Shown piece after piece: positions 8,371-17,585 of a stretch of DNA of 64,000 nucleotides. The position numbers and the translations under genes were made by a program. Position 1 is the stretch's first letter; each line of letters begins with the position of its first letter. A model generated the notes under the pieces. The model ran no database searches. It worked only from the letters and a program-made list of their open reading frames with translations, and had not been told where the DNA came from. The DNA comes from Stenotrophomonas rhizophila (GTDB lineage Bacteria > Pseudomonadota > Gammaproteobacteria > Xanthomonadales > Xanthomonadaceae). Location: NCBI RefSeq assembly GCF_003651185.1, contig NZ_RCDC01000006.1:124001-188000 (forward strand). Reading direction: 5' to 3'.

Positions 8371-8418
8371 AGCTCTGCAGCTCTGCAGCTCTGTAGCTCT
8401 GTAGCTCTGTAGCTCTAC
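8371..8418 (+). repeat. Tandem repeat, six 8-base units
   Basis: Six units of AGCTCTGC/AGCTCTGT (the last one diverged) run up to the terminator of the M13 peptidase. Unit changes are clustered, as expected from slippage. Confidence 0.85.
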
Positions 8419-8421
8419 AGC

Positions 8422-8448
8422 AAAAAAAAACGGGCGCCGAAGCGCCCG
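8422..8448 (-). terminator. Intrinsic terminator of the M13 peptidase gene
   Basis: Read on the minus strand, CGGGCGC-TTCG-GCGCCCG is followed by nine T's. The stem, tetraloop and T-tract make a textbook intrinsic terminator about 35 bases after the stop codon. Confidence 0.92.
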
Positions 8449-8481
8449 TTCTCTCATCTCAGCAAAACGCGATGAAAAGCC

Positions 8482-10602
8482 TCACCACACCTTGACCCGC
8501 TTCTCCGGCGCCAGATACAGCTTCTGGCCTTCCTTCACCTCGAAGGCCGGATACCAGGCATCCAGATTGCGAACCGTCAACGCACGGAACTGCCCCGGCG
8601 CATGCACATTCGTCAACAGCGAATTACGCAACGCCTGCTCGCGCGCCTTGCTGCGCCACGCCTGCGCAAAGCCCAGGAAGAACCGCTGATCCGGCGTAAA
8701 GCCCTCCAGCGTCTGGCCCGGCTTGCCCTGCAGCGACAACTGATACGCATCGTAGGCCGTCGACAGACCCGCCACGTCCGCAATGTTCTCGCCCAGCGTC
8801 AAACGACCATTCACCGATACCCCCGGGAACGGACTGTAGCTGCTGAACTGCGCCGCCAGCGCATCCCCGGCCGCGTTGAACTTCTTCAGATCTTCCGCCG
8901 TCCACCAGTTCTGCAGCTTGCCCGTCTCATCGAACAGCGCACCGGCGTTGTCGAAGCCGTGGCTGATCTCATGGCCGATCACGGCACCGATCGCACCGTA
9001 GTTCACCGCATCATCGGCCGCACCGTCGAAGAACGGCGGCTGCAGGATCGCGGCGGGGAACACCAGGCGGTTTTCCAGCGGCACGTTCATCGCATTGATG
9101 GTCTGCGGCAGCATCGCCCACTCGCTGTGGTCCACCGGCTTGCCCAGCTTGGCGATGTTGCGGCGGTACTCGAACATCTCTGCACGCTCGGCATTGCCCA
9201 GCGCGTCATCGCGCTTGATCTCCAGGCCCGTGTAATCGCGCCACTTGTCCGGGTAGCCCATGCCCACCGTCAGGCCGTCGACCTTAGCCTTGGCACGCGC
9301 CTTGGTCTGCGGCGACATCCACGCCAGCGCATCGATGCGCTTGGCGAAGGCGGCAATGATGTTCTTGGCCATCTCGTCCGCACGGGCCTTGGTGGCCGGG
9401 TCGAAATGACGCTCGACGTACAGCTTGCCGATCGCTTCACCGACGGCATGGTTGCTGTCATCCACCGCACGCTTCCAGCGCTCGCTCTGCTGCGGGGTGC
9501 CGTTGAGCGTGGTGCCGTGGAAGGCGAAGCGCGCATCGGCGAACGACTTGGGCAGGTACGGGGCGGCGCGGTCCAAAGCATGGAAGGCGAGGTAGTCCTT
9601 CCAGACTTCCAGCGGCTCGGTCGCGACCAGGCGCGAAATGCCGGCCACGGCCTTGGGCTGCCACACGATGAAGTCCTGCTGGGCGTCCAGGCCGGCCGAG
9701 GCCAGGAAGGCGCTCCAGTCCATCCCCGGCGCCTTGGCGCTCAGGTCGGCCTGCTTCCAGGCGTTGGCGCCCTTGGCGACGTCGTTGGTGTCTTCCTGGG
9801 TGGCGTGGGCCTGGGCGATCTTGATCTCCAGCGCGAGGATGCGCTGCGCCTTGGCCGCCGGATCGGCGACGCCGGCCAGCTGCAGCACCTGGGCGATATA
9901 CGCCTGGTACTGCTTGCGGATCTCGGCCATGCGGCCGCCCTGCAGGTAGAAGTCGCGGTCCGGCAGGCCCAGGCCGCCCTGCACCAGGTAGGGCGCGGTG
10001 CGGTCCGGCTGCAGCAGATCCACCGAGACCCACACGCCGAACAGGCGGTCGGTGTAGAAGTTGGTGGCGTTGAGCAGGTCCACATCGGCGCGCAGGGTGC
10101 CGCCCAGCGCGGTGGCCAGCGCGGCCTTGTCGCCGATGCCCGCGATGGCGTCCAGCGCTGGCTTGACCGGGGCGGCACCGCGTGACTCGATGCCGGTCTC
10201 GTCCATGAAGGCGGCGTAGTAATCGCCGATCAGCTTGGTCTCGCCCTCGGCCGTGGTATCGGCCGCGGCGCCTTCGAGGATCGCGCGGGTGTCGGCCAGG
10301 GTCTTTTCGGAAATGACGTTGAAGCTGCCGTAGCTGGAACGGTCGGCCGGGATCTCGGTGTTCTTGACCCAGGTGCCGTTGGCGAAGCCGAAGAAGTCAT
10401 CGCCGGCGGCGATGCTGCGGTCCATGCCGGCGGCGTCGAAGCCGAAACTGCCGAGCTGCGGCTTGGGCGCGGCCGGTTCGGCCGGAGCGGCGTCGGGCGC
10501 GGCCGCGGCCGGCGCAGTCGCCTGGCGGTCACAGGCGGCCAGGCTCAGCGACAGGCTGGCGGCAATGGCGAGCATCAGGGTGGGGCGGCGCAGCTTGGAC
10601 AT
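8482..10602 (-). CDS. M13 family metallopeptidase lipoprotein (neprilysin/PepO-like)
   Basis: A 706-residue zinc endopeptidase. It has a lipoprotein signal peptide with lipobox LSLAAC, so it would be anchored in the envelope, followed by an Ala/Pro linker. An N-terminal M13 domain contains DDFFGFANGTW. The catalytic domain has the zinc motif H544-E545-I-S-H548 (IGHEISHGFD) and the third ligand E605 in ENIADVAG. The ATG at 10602 has an AGAGAAG ribosome site; a start eight codons upstream is less likely. M13 enzymes cleave oligopeptides in the periplasm. It is a single-gene unit, divergent from the EAL protein, ending in a strong terminator. Confidence 0.95.
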   Translation of the reverse strand: MSKLRRPTLMLAIAASLSLSLAACDRQATAPAAAAPDAAPAEPAAPKPQLGSFGFDAAGMDRSIAAGDDFFGFANGTWVKNTEIPADRSSYGSFNVISEKTLADTRAILEGAAADTTAEGETKLIGDYYAAFMDETGIESRGAAPVKPALDAIAGIGDKAALATALGGTLRADVDLLNATNFYTDRLFGVWVSVDLLQPDRTAPYLVQGGLGLPDRDFYLQGGRMAEIRKQYQAYIAQVLQLAGVADPAAKAQRILALEIKIAQAHATQEDTNDVAKGANAWKQADLSAKAPGMDWSAFLASAGLDAQQDFIVWQPKAVAGISRLVATEPLEVWKDYLAFHALDRAAPYLPKSFADARFAFHGTTLNGTPQQSERWKRAVDDSNHAVGEAIGKLYVERHFDPATKARADEMAKNIIAAFAKRIDALAWMSPQTKARAKAKVDGLTVGMGYPDKWRDYTGLEIKRDDALGNAERAEMFEYRRNIAKLGKPVDHSEWAMLPQTINAMNVPLENRLVFPAAILQPPFFDGAADDAVNYGAIGAVIGHEISHGFDNAGALFDETGKLQNWWTAEDLKKFNAAGDALAAQFSSYSPFPGVSVNGRLTLGENIADVAGLSTAYDAYQLSLQGKPGQTLEGFTPDQRFFLGFAQAWRSKAREQALRNSLLTNVHAPGQFRALTVRNLDAWYPAFEVKEGQKLYLAPEKRVKVW

Positions 10603-10907
10603 TGAGCTTCTCTGCAACGGAAACATCCAAGTCTAATCCTGTCCCGGGCGCACGGTTATGCCGGCTTCGGCGGCATCGGGTACCGGATCTGCCCGTCCCC
10701 GGATTCACCGAGGTGAACGGCCTATTGCGGTGCTTCCCGTCCTGCGCGTGCTCGTGCATGCTGGTACGGCACGGATTCCGCGCGCGCCCGTCGGCGCCCG
10801 CGTGACGATCATGGCGTCAAGAATCCCGGGCAGCGGCCGCTCAGGTTTGGGGAAACCAGGAAGCGTGTACAGATGAAGTCAGCCTGTCGTTCGGGAAAAG
10901 GGTTGCG
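10603..10907. other. Divergent intergenic region (305 bases)
   Basis: Promoter region for the M13 peptidase (minus) and the PAS-GGDEF-EAL gene (plus). A small perfect palindrome TTCACC-GA-GGTGAA at 10704-10717 could be an operator. I see no gene, and no repeat family member. Confidence 0.45.
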
Positions 10908-13862
10908 ATGCCCGCGTTGAACCGTGCCCTGGCGCGGCCACTGCGGACGTTCGTGTGGCTGGGGGTTTCCCTGGGCGCGCTGCTGGCTGGCGGGCTGGTG
11001 GCGACACTGGTCAATGATGGCCAGCGCCGACAGGAAGCCGCGCAGCGCCAGAGTTCGGCGCTGGCGACCGGCGCCCAGCGCCTGCTGCGGCTGGAGCTGC
11101 GCAATCTGGAGCGGGTGATGCAGGGCATTTCCCGGGATGGTGCGTTGCTGTTCCAGCGCGTGCCGGCGCAGGCTCCCGATCTGCTCGATGCCAGCATCGC
11201 CGGCGCCCTGCAGCGGCATGCAGAACTGCACAGCATCGTGGTGGTCGACCAGTACGGGCGCGCCCTGACCAGTGGCAGTGGCGACCTGCAGCTGCCGTTA
11301 TGGGCGGTGGATGACAACCGCGGCCACGGCAGCCAGGTGTTCCTCGGCCCGCCCCAAGCGCTGGATGCCGCGCAGTGGATCCTGCCGCTGGCGCTGCCCA
11401 TGGGCGGCGACCGCTGGCTGCTGGCGCGGCTGCGCACGGCCGAACTGCAGTCGATCATCGGCGGTATGGACACCGGCGATGCCGGCGTGATCTCCATCAC
11501 CGACCCGCATGGCTATGTGCTGGCGCGCAGTCCGGACCCGGCCGGGGTGGTGGGGCGTCGTTTCGGCCTGGCCAAGCGCGAGCTGCTGCGCCGGGACGCG
11601 TTGACCCCACTGGGGACCGAGATCAGCGCGGTCGATGGCATCGAGCGGATTTCCAGCCTCAGCACGCTGGCGCAGTACCCGCTGGCGGTCTACGCCGGGT
11701 TGGGCCGGCGCGATGTGCTGGCAGCGTGGTGGCCGTATGTGCAGGCCTCGATCGGCGTCTACCTGCTGTACTGGGCGCTGTTCGGCGCGGTGTATGTGAG
11801 CCTGCGCCGTGCCACCCGCGATCAGGACACGCTGAGCGAGGAGCTGCGCACCGGCCATGCCGAACTGCGCATGGCGCACCAGGTCGGCAAGGTCTGCACC
11901 TGGTACGTGGATGAGGATGCCTGCCTGCTGCGCTGGTCACCGCTGGCGCGCGAGATTTTCGGCATCGACATCGAGAGCCTGCCGGTCGCCGATTTCTTCG
12001 CACGCGTGCACCACGAAGATACCGTACGCATGCAGCAGGCCTTCGACGCCGCGTTTGCCGGCAGCGGCGTGCTCGATGAAATGTTCCGCCTGGTGTTGCC
12101 GGGGGGCGCGATCCGCTGGGTGTCCGCGCGTGGCCAGCGGGTGGCGGTGGTGGACCGTGAGCGCCGCATGATCGGTGCATTGACCGATGTCAGCGAGCGG
12201 GTCGATGCGCTGGCCAGGGTGCAGCAGGCCGAGCGGCAGTTCCGGCTGCTGTTCGACCGCAACCCGGCGCCGTTCTGGGTGTTCGATCCGGACACGCTGC
12301 GCTTCCTGGAAGTCAACGAAGCGGCGGTGCGCCAGTACGGCTACAGCCGCGATGAATTCCTGGCAATGAGCATCCTGGATATCCGCCCGCGCGAAGGCTG
12401 GGAGGAGATCCGCGGGGCGATTGCACAGGCCCGCATCGGCGACGTGCAGGATGCGCAGGTGCGCCTGCACCAGCGCAAGGACGGCACCGTGTTCGAGGTC
12501 CGCGCGCATCTGGCCCGGCTGGATTTCGACGGGCGCCAGGCCTGCCTGGTGCTGGCCGAGGATGTCAGCGAGCGGTTGGCCTACGAGCGCGATCTGGCGT
12601 ATCACGCCACCCACAACCCGGCGACCGGCCTGCTCAATACGCGTGCGCTGGCCGCGCAGCTGGACGAGGAGGGCGGGGCGTACACCATTGCCTACGTGCA
12701 GTTCCGTGGCCTGCAGCTGGTCGCCGATACGCTCGGCCGGGAGGTCGGCGACGTAGTGCTGCAGGCGATGGCCAAGCGCCTGGGCGGGCTCGGCGTGCGC
12801 TATGGGCTGCTGGCCTTCCAGCCGGCCGAGGATTTCATCTTCGCCATCCGCGACGACCATCAACGCCAGACTGCGCTGGATACGCTGGTGCAGACCGTCT
12901 CAGAGCCGGTGCGCGGGCAGGACTGGCTGCATCAGTTCGAGCCGCGCATTGGCGTGGCGGTCAAGGCCGACGCCGACACCAGCACCAGCACCGCCGAGCA
13001 GGTGATCGGCATGGCCGCGCAGGCCGCGCATGCGGCGCGCGACGAAGGCAACGTGATCGCTTGGTATGACGCGACGGTGAGTTCGCGTTTGTCCGAACGC
13101 CTGCGCCTGGCCGGGCGCATCCACAGCGCGATCGACACCGAGTTCGAGCTGTATTACCAGCCGATCTGCCACGCAGGCGACAGCAGTCCAGCCGCGCTGG
13201 AAGCCCTGCTGCGCTGGCCGCAGGCCGACGGCAGTTTCATTCCACCGGGTGAGTTCATCCAGCTGTGCGAAGACACCGGCCTGATCCTGGCGCTGGGCCG
13301 CTGGGTGATCCGCGCCGCCGCGCAGGCACAGCGGCAACTGGTCGATGCCGGTTGGGACCTGCCGATCGCGGTGAATGTCTCGGCGGTGCAGTTCTTCAAC
13401 AGCGACCTGGTGGCCGAGTTCACCCGCGCCAGCCAGGAATACGGGCTGGCCCGCGGTGCGCTGCAGGTCGAGCTGACCGAGAGCAGCCTGATGCGCAAAC
13501 CCGGCCAGGCCAAGCAGACCATGCAGCGGCTGCACGAGCAGGGCATCTGCATCTCGCTGGACGACTTCGGTACCGGCTATTCCAATATGTCCTACCTGCA
13601 GCACCTGCCACTGGACATCCTCAAGATCGACCGCAGCTTCGTGGCCGACGTGGAAACCAATCCGCGTAATGCCTCGATCTGCCGTGCACTGCTGTCACTG
13701 GGGCACAGCATGGGCCTGACCATCATCGCCGAAGGCGTGGAGACCCCCGGGCAGCACCAGTGGCTGGCTGCGCATGGCTGTGACCAGGTGCAGGGCTATC
13801 TGCTCGGCCGCCCGATGCCGCTGGCCAACGTCATCGCGCAGTTGGAGGCGGTGGAGGCGTAG
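10908..13862 (+). CDS. Membrane PAS-GGDEF-EAL protein, probable c-di-GMP phosphodiesterase
   Basis: A 984-residue protein. One membrane helix lies at residues 10-32, a periplasmic sensor domain follows to about 280, and a second helix (QASIGVYLLYWALFGAVYV) precedes two PAS domains (about 320-425 and 440-560). The GGDEF-like domain (about 570-720) lacks the GGDEF signature: the expected site reads EDFIFAI, so cyclase activity is unlikely. The EAL domain keeps the catalytic set: E765 in EALLRW, the Asn of AVNVSAVQ, ELTES, D885/D886 in DDFGTGYSN, LKIDRSF, AEGVET and QGYLLGRP. It should hydrolyse c-di-GMP in response to an external signal. AAGGG precedes the ATG at 10908. Confidence 0.92.
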   Translation: MPALNRALARPLRTFVWLGVSLGALLAGGLVATLVNDGQRRQEAAQRQSSALATGAQRLLRLELRNLERVMQGISRDGALLFQRVPAQAPDLLDASIAGALQRHAELHSIVVVDQYGRALTSGSGDLQLPLWAVDDNRGHGSQVFLGPPQALDAAQWILPLALPMGGDRWLLARLRTAELQSIIGGMDTGDAGVISITDPHGYVLARSPDPAGVVGRRFGLAKRELLRRDALTPLGTEISAVDGIERISSLSTLAQYPLAVYAGLGRRDVLAAWWPYVQASIGVYLLYWALFGAVYVSLRRATRDQDTLSEELRTGHAELRMAHQVGKVCTWYVDEDACLLRWSPLAREIFGIDIESLPVADFFARVHHEDTVRMQQAFDAAFAGSGVLDEMFRLVLPGGAIRWVSARGQRVAVVDRERRMIGALTDVSERVDALARVQQAERQFRLLFDRNPAPFWVFDPDTLRFLEVNEAAVRQYGYSRDEFLAMSILDIRPREGWEEIRGAIAQARIGDVQDAQVRLHQRKDGTVFEVRAHLARLDFDGRQACLVLAEDVSERLAYERDLAYHATHNPATGLLNTRALAAQLDEEGGAYTIAYVQFRGLQLVADTLGREVGDVVLQAMAKRLGGLGVRYGLLAFQPAEDFIFAIRDDHQRQTALDTLVQTVSEPVRGQDWLHQFEPRIGVAVKADADTSTSTAEQVIGMAAQAAHAARDEGNVIAWYDATVSSRLSERLRLAGRIHSAIDTEFELYYQPICHAGDSSPAALEALLRWPQADGSFIPPGEFIQLCEDTGLILALGRWVIRAAAQAQRQLVDAGWDLPIAVNVSAVQFFNSDLVAEFTRASQEYGLARGALQVELTESSLMRKPGQAKQTMQRLHEQGICISLDDFGTGYSNMSYLQHLPLDILKIDRSFVADVETNPRNASICRALLSLGHSMGLTIIAEGVETPGQHQWLAAHGCDQVQGYLLGRPMPLANVIAQLEAVEA

Positions 13863-13894
13863 TGCGCCGGGCGTTGCCCGGCCGCCGCCACGCA

Positions 13895-14779
13895 TCATCC
13901 GCCCAGAGCTTCCACCAGGTAGTCGATGAAGCTGCGCACCTTCGGCGCCAGATGGCTGCGGCTGGTGTATACCGCATGGATGCCGATGCCCGGCACCGTC
14001 CACTCCGGCAGGACGCGCTCCAGCCGCCCGTCGGCGAGCGCGTCGGCGACCAGGAAATCCGGCTGCACGATGATGCCCATCCCGGCGATCGCGGCCTCGC
14101 GCAGCACATCGCCGTTGTTGGCACGCACACCGCCACGTACCGGCACGGAGACCTCCCCGCGTGGCCCCTGCAGCTGCCACGCATCCCCGCCGCCCCAGTA
14201 GCTGTACTGCAGGCACTCGTGCGCGGCGAGATCTTCGGGTTGCTGCGGCCGGCCATGCGCATCCAGATATGCCGGCGCCGCGCACAGGCTGATCTGCGCG
14301 TCGGCCAGCTTGCGGGCGATCAGTGCCGGGCTGGGCTGGCGGGTGATGCGGATCGCCACGTCGTAGCCTTCTTCGACCATGTCCACCAGGCGGTCGGACA
14401 GCGACAGGTCCAGCTCCACCTGCGGGTAGCGCGCGCGGTAGCCGGCCAGCAGTGGGCCCAACCGGGCGATGCCATAGCTGACCGGCGCGTTGATGCGCAG
14501 CCGCCCCGAGGGCTCCAGGGCCTGCGCGCTGATGCCGGCCTCCAGCGCATCGAACTCGGCCAGCAGCCGCACGCACTCGGCGTAATAGGCCGCGCCCGTG
14601 CTGGTCGGGCTCACGCGGCGGGTCGTACGGTTGAGCAGCCGGGTCGAGAGGCGCTTTTCCAGCGCGGCGATCTGCCGGGTCACTCCCGCGGTGGACAGGT
14701 CCAGGGCCTGCGCGGCGGCACTGAAGCCGTTGCGCTCGACCACGGCGACAAACACACGCATGGCATCCAGAGTGTCCAT
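13895..14779 (-). CDS. LysR family transcriptional regulator
   Basis: A 294-residue LysR-type regulator. The N-terminal winged helix-turn-helix (residues 1-60) includes GFSAAAQALDLSTAGVTRQI and LNRTTRRVSPT, typical of the large subfamily that controls neighbouring redox enzymes. A periplasmic-binding-like effector domain (about 90-290) follows. It is divergent from the DODA-type dioxygenase across a 99-base gap holding a near-perfect palindrome next to this start codon. By family habit it probably regulates itself and the dioxygenase gene. The effector is unknown. Confidence 0.92.
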   Translation of the reverse strand: MDTLDAMRVFVAVVERNGFSAAAQALDLSTAGVTRQIAALEKRLSTRLLNRTTRRVSPTSTGAAYYAECVRLLAEFDALEAGISAQALEPSGRLRINAPVSYGIARLGPLLAGYRARYPQVELDLSLSDRLVDMVEEGYDVAIRITRQPSPALIARKLADAQISLCAAPAYLDAHGRPQQPEDLAAHECLQYSYWGGGDAWQLQGPRGEVSVPVRGGVRANNGDVLREAAIAGMGIIVQPDFLVADALADGRLERVLPEWTVPGIGIHAVYTSRSHLAPKVRSFIDYLVEALGG

Positions 14780-14802
14780 TGTTTCTATTTCCGAAATAAA
14801 CA
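14780..14802. promoter_or_regulatory. Candidate LysR operator
   Basis: A 23-base, AT-rich near-palindrome, with TATTTC-C-GAAATA at its centre and flanks TGTTT/AAACA. It directly abuts the LysR start codon in the LysR/dioxygenase gap, where autoregulatory LysR sites usually lie. Confidence 0.5.
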
Positions 14803-14878
14803 GCGTCGATACATCGTATTTATTGGTAAGGCTGCGCGCAATAAGCTCAGGGCCGTCGTCGCGCTATTGGAGTCCGTG

Positions 14879-15688
14879 ATGTCCCGCTTGCCCTCCCTGT
14901 ATATCTCCCACGGCTCGCCGATGACCGCGCTCAACCCCGGTCTGGTCGGCGAGCGCCTGGCGGCCCTGGCGGCGCGCCTGCCGCGTCCGCGGGCGATCAT
15001 CATGGCCTCGGCGCACTGGCTGAGCCATGAGCCTGTGGTCGGCGGGCATGCCCAGCCCCCCACCCTCCATGATTTCGGCGGTTTTCCGCAGGCGCTGTTC
15101 GATCTGAAGTACCCGGCGCCGGGCGACCCCGCGCTGGCGCAGGAGATCGCGCAGCGGCTGACCGCGGCCGGCCTGCCGACCGCGATCGACCCGCAGCGCG
15201 GTCTCGACCACGGTGCCTGGGTGCCGCTGCGCTTTCTGTACCCGCAGGCGGAGATCCCGGTCGTGCCGCTGGCGATCCAGCCGTTGCTTGGGCCGGCCCA
15301 TCAGTTCGCACTGGGCCGCGCGCTGGCACCGCTGCGCGAGCAGGGCGTGCTGTTGATCGGCTCGGGCAGCATCACCCACAACCTGCACGATTGGCGCAGC
15401 TACCCGGACGGCAAGGAAGCGCCGTATGTGCGGCCCTTCATCGAGTGGGTGGAGCAGCGCCTGCAGGCCGATGACAGTGCCGCCTTGCTGGACTACCGCC
15501 GTCAGGCCCCGTACGCCGTGCAGGCGCACCCTAGCGACGAGCACCTGCAACCGCTGCACGTCGCGATGGGCGCGGCCGGTGGCGATGCGCTCGGCGCGCA
15601 GCGTATCGATGCCGGGATTGATGCCGGCTTCCTGGCGATGGACATCTATCGCTTCGACGGCGCCGACGCGCAGCAGCGCGCCGCATGA
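14879..15688 (+). CDS. Class III extradiol dioxygenase, 4,5-DOPA dioxygenase family
   Basis: The product (269 aa) is a DODA/YgiD-type ring-cleaving dioxygenase, predicted cytosolic. Recognisable family motifs are YISHGSP near the N-terminus (metal ligand H11), ASAHW, LDHGAWVPLRF, GSGSITHNL and the C-terminal HPSDEHLQPLHVAMGAA. A long in-frame extension upstream overlaps the opposite-strand LysR gene and is rejected. The ATG at 14879 has TTGGAG seven bases before it. The pair with the divergent LysR gene suggests induction by an aromatic compound; the natural substrate cannot be read from sequence. Confidence 0.9.
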   Translation: MSRLPSLYISHGSPMTALNPGLVGERLAALAARLPRPRAIIMASAHWLSHEPVVGGHAQPPTLHDFGGFPQALFDLKYPAPGDPALAQEIAQRLTAAGLPTAIDPQRGLDHGAWVPLRFLYPQAEIPVVPLAIQPLLGPAHQFALGRALAPLREQGVLLIGSGSITHNLHDWRSYPDGKEAPYVRPFIEWVEQRLQADDSAALLDYRRQAPYAVQAHPSDEHLQPLHVAMGAAGGDALGAQRIDAGIDAGFLAMDIYRFDGADAQQRAA

Positions 15689-15790
15689 GTGCCGTGCTGT
15701 CCGCGAACTGAGCCTGGCGCGCCCCGCGCATTCGCGTGGCGGCGCACGTGTGGTACGTTTTTTCCTGTTTCCGGCGCCGGCTGCCTGCAG

Positions 15791-15801
15791 CCCCCCCCCC
15801 C
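15791..15801 (+). repeat. Homopolymeric C tract (11 C)
   Basis: Eleven consecutive C's lie 21 bases before the antiporter start codon. Such tracts slip during replication. Here it lies in the leader, or inside the gene if an upstream start were used. Confidence 0.9.
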
Positions 15802-15822
15802 GCGCTGCTTACTGGAAAATGC

Positions 15823-17466
15823 ATGCATACCATTGAAGTCGTCCTGGCGATGCTGGTGGCGGTGGTCGCCAGCGGCTACCTGGTCCGCGTATTGCCGTTG
15901 TCGCTGCCGCTGCCGCTGGTGCAGATCGGGCTGGGCGCGGTCATAGCCGGGGTGTTCAACCGCGGCCACGCGCTGGAGCCGGAGATGTTCTTCCTGCTGT
16001 TTCTGCCGCCGCTGCTGTTCCTGGATGGCTGGCGCATCCCCAAGCAGGGCCTGTTCCGCGATAAAGGCGTGATCCTGGAGCTGGCCTTCGGGTTGGTGGT
16101 GTTCACCGTGATCGGGGCCGGCTTCCTGATCCATTGGATGATCCCGGTGATGCCGCTGGCGGTGGCGTTCGCGCTGGCCGCGATCATCTCGCCGACGGAC
16201 CCGGTGGCGGTCAGTTCGATCGCCTCGCGCGCGCCGATCCCCAAACGGCTGATGCACATCCTGGAAGGCGAGTCGTTGCTCAACGATGCCTCCGGCCTGG
16301 TCTGCTTCCGCTTCGCGGTGGCGGCGGTGATGACCGGCTCGTTCTCGCTGGCCACCGCCTCGCTGACGTTCCTGTGGGTGGCCGTGGCTGGGCTGGCGAT
16401 CGGTGTCGCGGTGACGCTGGGCGTGTCCACCTTCCAGCGCTGGCTGTGGCGGCGCTTCGGCGAGGAGCCGGGCGCGGCGCTGCTGGTCAACCTGTTGATT
16501 CCCTTCGCGGCCTACCTGCTGGCCGAAGAGTTCAACGCCTCGGGCATCCTCTCGGCGGTCGCTGCCGGCATCACGATGAGCTATGTGGAACTGAGCGGCC
16601 GCGTGTCCGGCAGCATGCGCGTGCAGCGCACGGCCGTGTGGAACATGCTGCAGTTCAGCTTCAACGGCATCATGTTCGTGCTGCTCGGCGAGCAGCTGCC
16701 GGGCATCGTGGAGCGCGCGATCAAGACGGTCAGCGAAAGCGGGCATCACAGCGCGTGGTGGCTGCTGGTCTACGTGGTGGTGATCAATCTGGCGCTGGTA
16801 CTGCTGCGCCTGGCCTGGGTGTGGCTGTCGCTGCGCTGGAGCCTGCTGCGCGCGCGCCATCGTGGCGAGGCGCGGCAGGGCACGTCCTGGCGGATCGTGG
16901 TGGCCACCTCGGTGGCGGGTGTGCGCGGTGCGATCACCCTGGCCGGCGTGCTGACGCTGCCGCTGTTCCTGCCCGATGGCAGTGCCTTCCCGGCGCGCGA
17001 TCTGGTGATCTTCCTGGCCGCGGCGGTGATCCTGATCTCGCTGGTCGGCGCCAGCATCGCGCTGCCCCGCCTGCTCAAAGGGCTGGAACTGCCGGCCGAT
17101 TCGGGCGAACGCAAGGAAGAGGATCTTGCCCGCAAGCTCGCCGCCAAGGCCGCGCTGGCCGGTGTGGAGCGCACGCGCCAGCAGCTGGTGCAGAACCAGA
17201 CCACCGAGAACGTGCAGCTCTACAACGACGCCGCCTCACGGGTGAGCCTGCTGTACCAGCGCAACCTGGAGAAGGACGCCGGGCCGGATGCCGATCCGGA
17301 CAAGGTGAAGCGGATGGAGCAGGGCTACCGCCAGCTGCGCACCGCCGGGCTCACCGCCGAGCGCGAAGAGCTGTTCCGCCTGACCCGGCGCGGCAAGATC
17401 TCCGATGAGATCTCGCGCAGGCTGATCCGCAATCTGGATCTGCTGGAGACGCGGCAACGCGATTGA
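15823..17466 (+). CDS. CPA1-family Na+/H+ antiporter
   Basis: A 547-residue polytopic inner-membrane cation/proton antiporter of the CPA1 (NhaP/YjcE) type. About 12 hydrophobic segments span residues 1-430. The ion-binding motif ISPTDPVAV places the key acid at D126, and EGESLLNDASGLV is the second conserved acidic motif. A cytoplasmic, charged helical tail of about 110 residues follows. The ATG at 15823 is chosen because it directly begins the first membrane helix. An upstream in-frame start at 15736 would place an 11-C tract within the coding sequence. It probably serves pH and Na+ homeostasis. Confidence 0.92.
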   Translation: MHTIEVVLAMLVAVVASGYLVRVLPLSLPLPLVQIGLGAVIAGVFNRGHALEPEMFFLLFLPPLLFLDGWRIPKQGLFRDKGVILELAFGLVVFTVIGAGFLIHWMIPVMPLAVAFALAAIISPTDPVAVSSIASRAPIPKRLMHILEGESLLNDASGLVCFRFAVAAVMTGSFSLATASLTFLWVAVAGLAIGVAVTLGVSTFQRWLWRRFGEEPGAALLVNLLIPFAAYLLAEEFNASGILSAVAAGITMSYVELSGRVSGSMRVQRTAVWNMLQFSFNGIMFVLLGEQLPGIVERAIKTVSESGHHSAWWLLVYVVVINLALVLLRLAWVWLSLRWSLLRARHRGEARQGTSWRIVVATSVAGVRGAITLAGVLTLPLFLPDGSAFPARDLVIFLAAAVILISLVGASIALPRLLKGLELPADSGERKEEDLARKLAAKAALAGVERTRQQLVQNQTTENVQLYNDAASRVSLLYQRNLEKDAGPDADPDKVKRMEQGYRQLRTAGLTAEREELFRLTRRGKISDEISRRLIRNLDLLETRQRD

Positions 17467-17488
17467 GGCCGCACCGTGCCACGGGTGG

Positions 17489-17570
17489 AGCCACCCCATG
17501 GGTGGCTGCGCGGACCCACTGGAACCCACGCGTCCGGGACGAAGGGCAGCCACCCATGGGGTGGCTCTAC
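17489..17570. repeat. Facing pair of GTAG-type palindromic repeats
   Basis: AGCCACCCCATGGGTGGCT at 17489 recurs as its exact reverse complement at 17546-17566 (21 bases in all), with GTAG at the outer end of the second copy. Both units fold individually, and the pair can also form one long hairpin. They lie between the antiporter and the convergent DUF3297 gene, as a terminator or mRNA end would. Confidence 0.85.
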
Positions 17571-17585
17571 CCCGGCACACGTGGA

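Noticed and set aside
8170-8412. Short plus-strand frame beginning in the right palindromic element
   Set aside because: The predicted peptide is only the translation of the repeat core and tandem arrays; no ribosome site and no sign of coding constraint.
8046-8418. CRISPR array from the regular repeats
   Set aside because: Units are contiguous 13- and 8-base tandem repeats without spacers and without cas genes.
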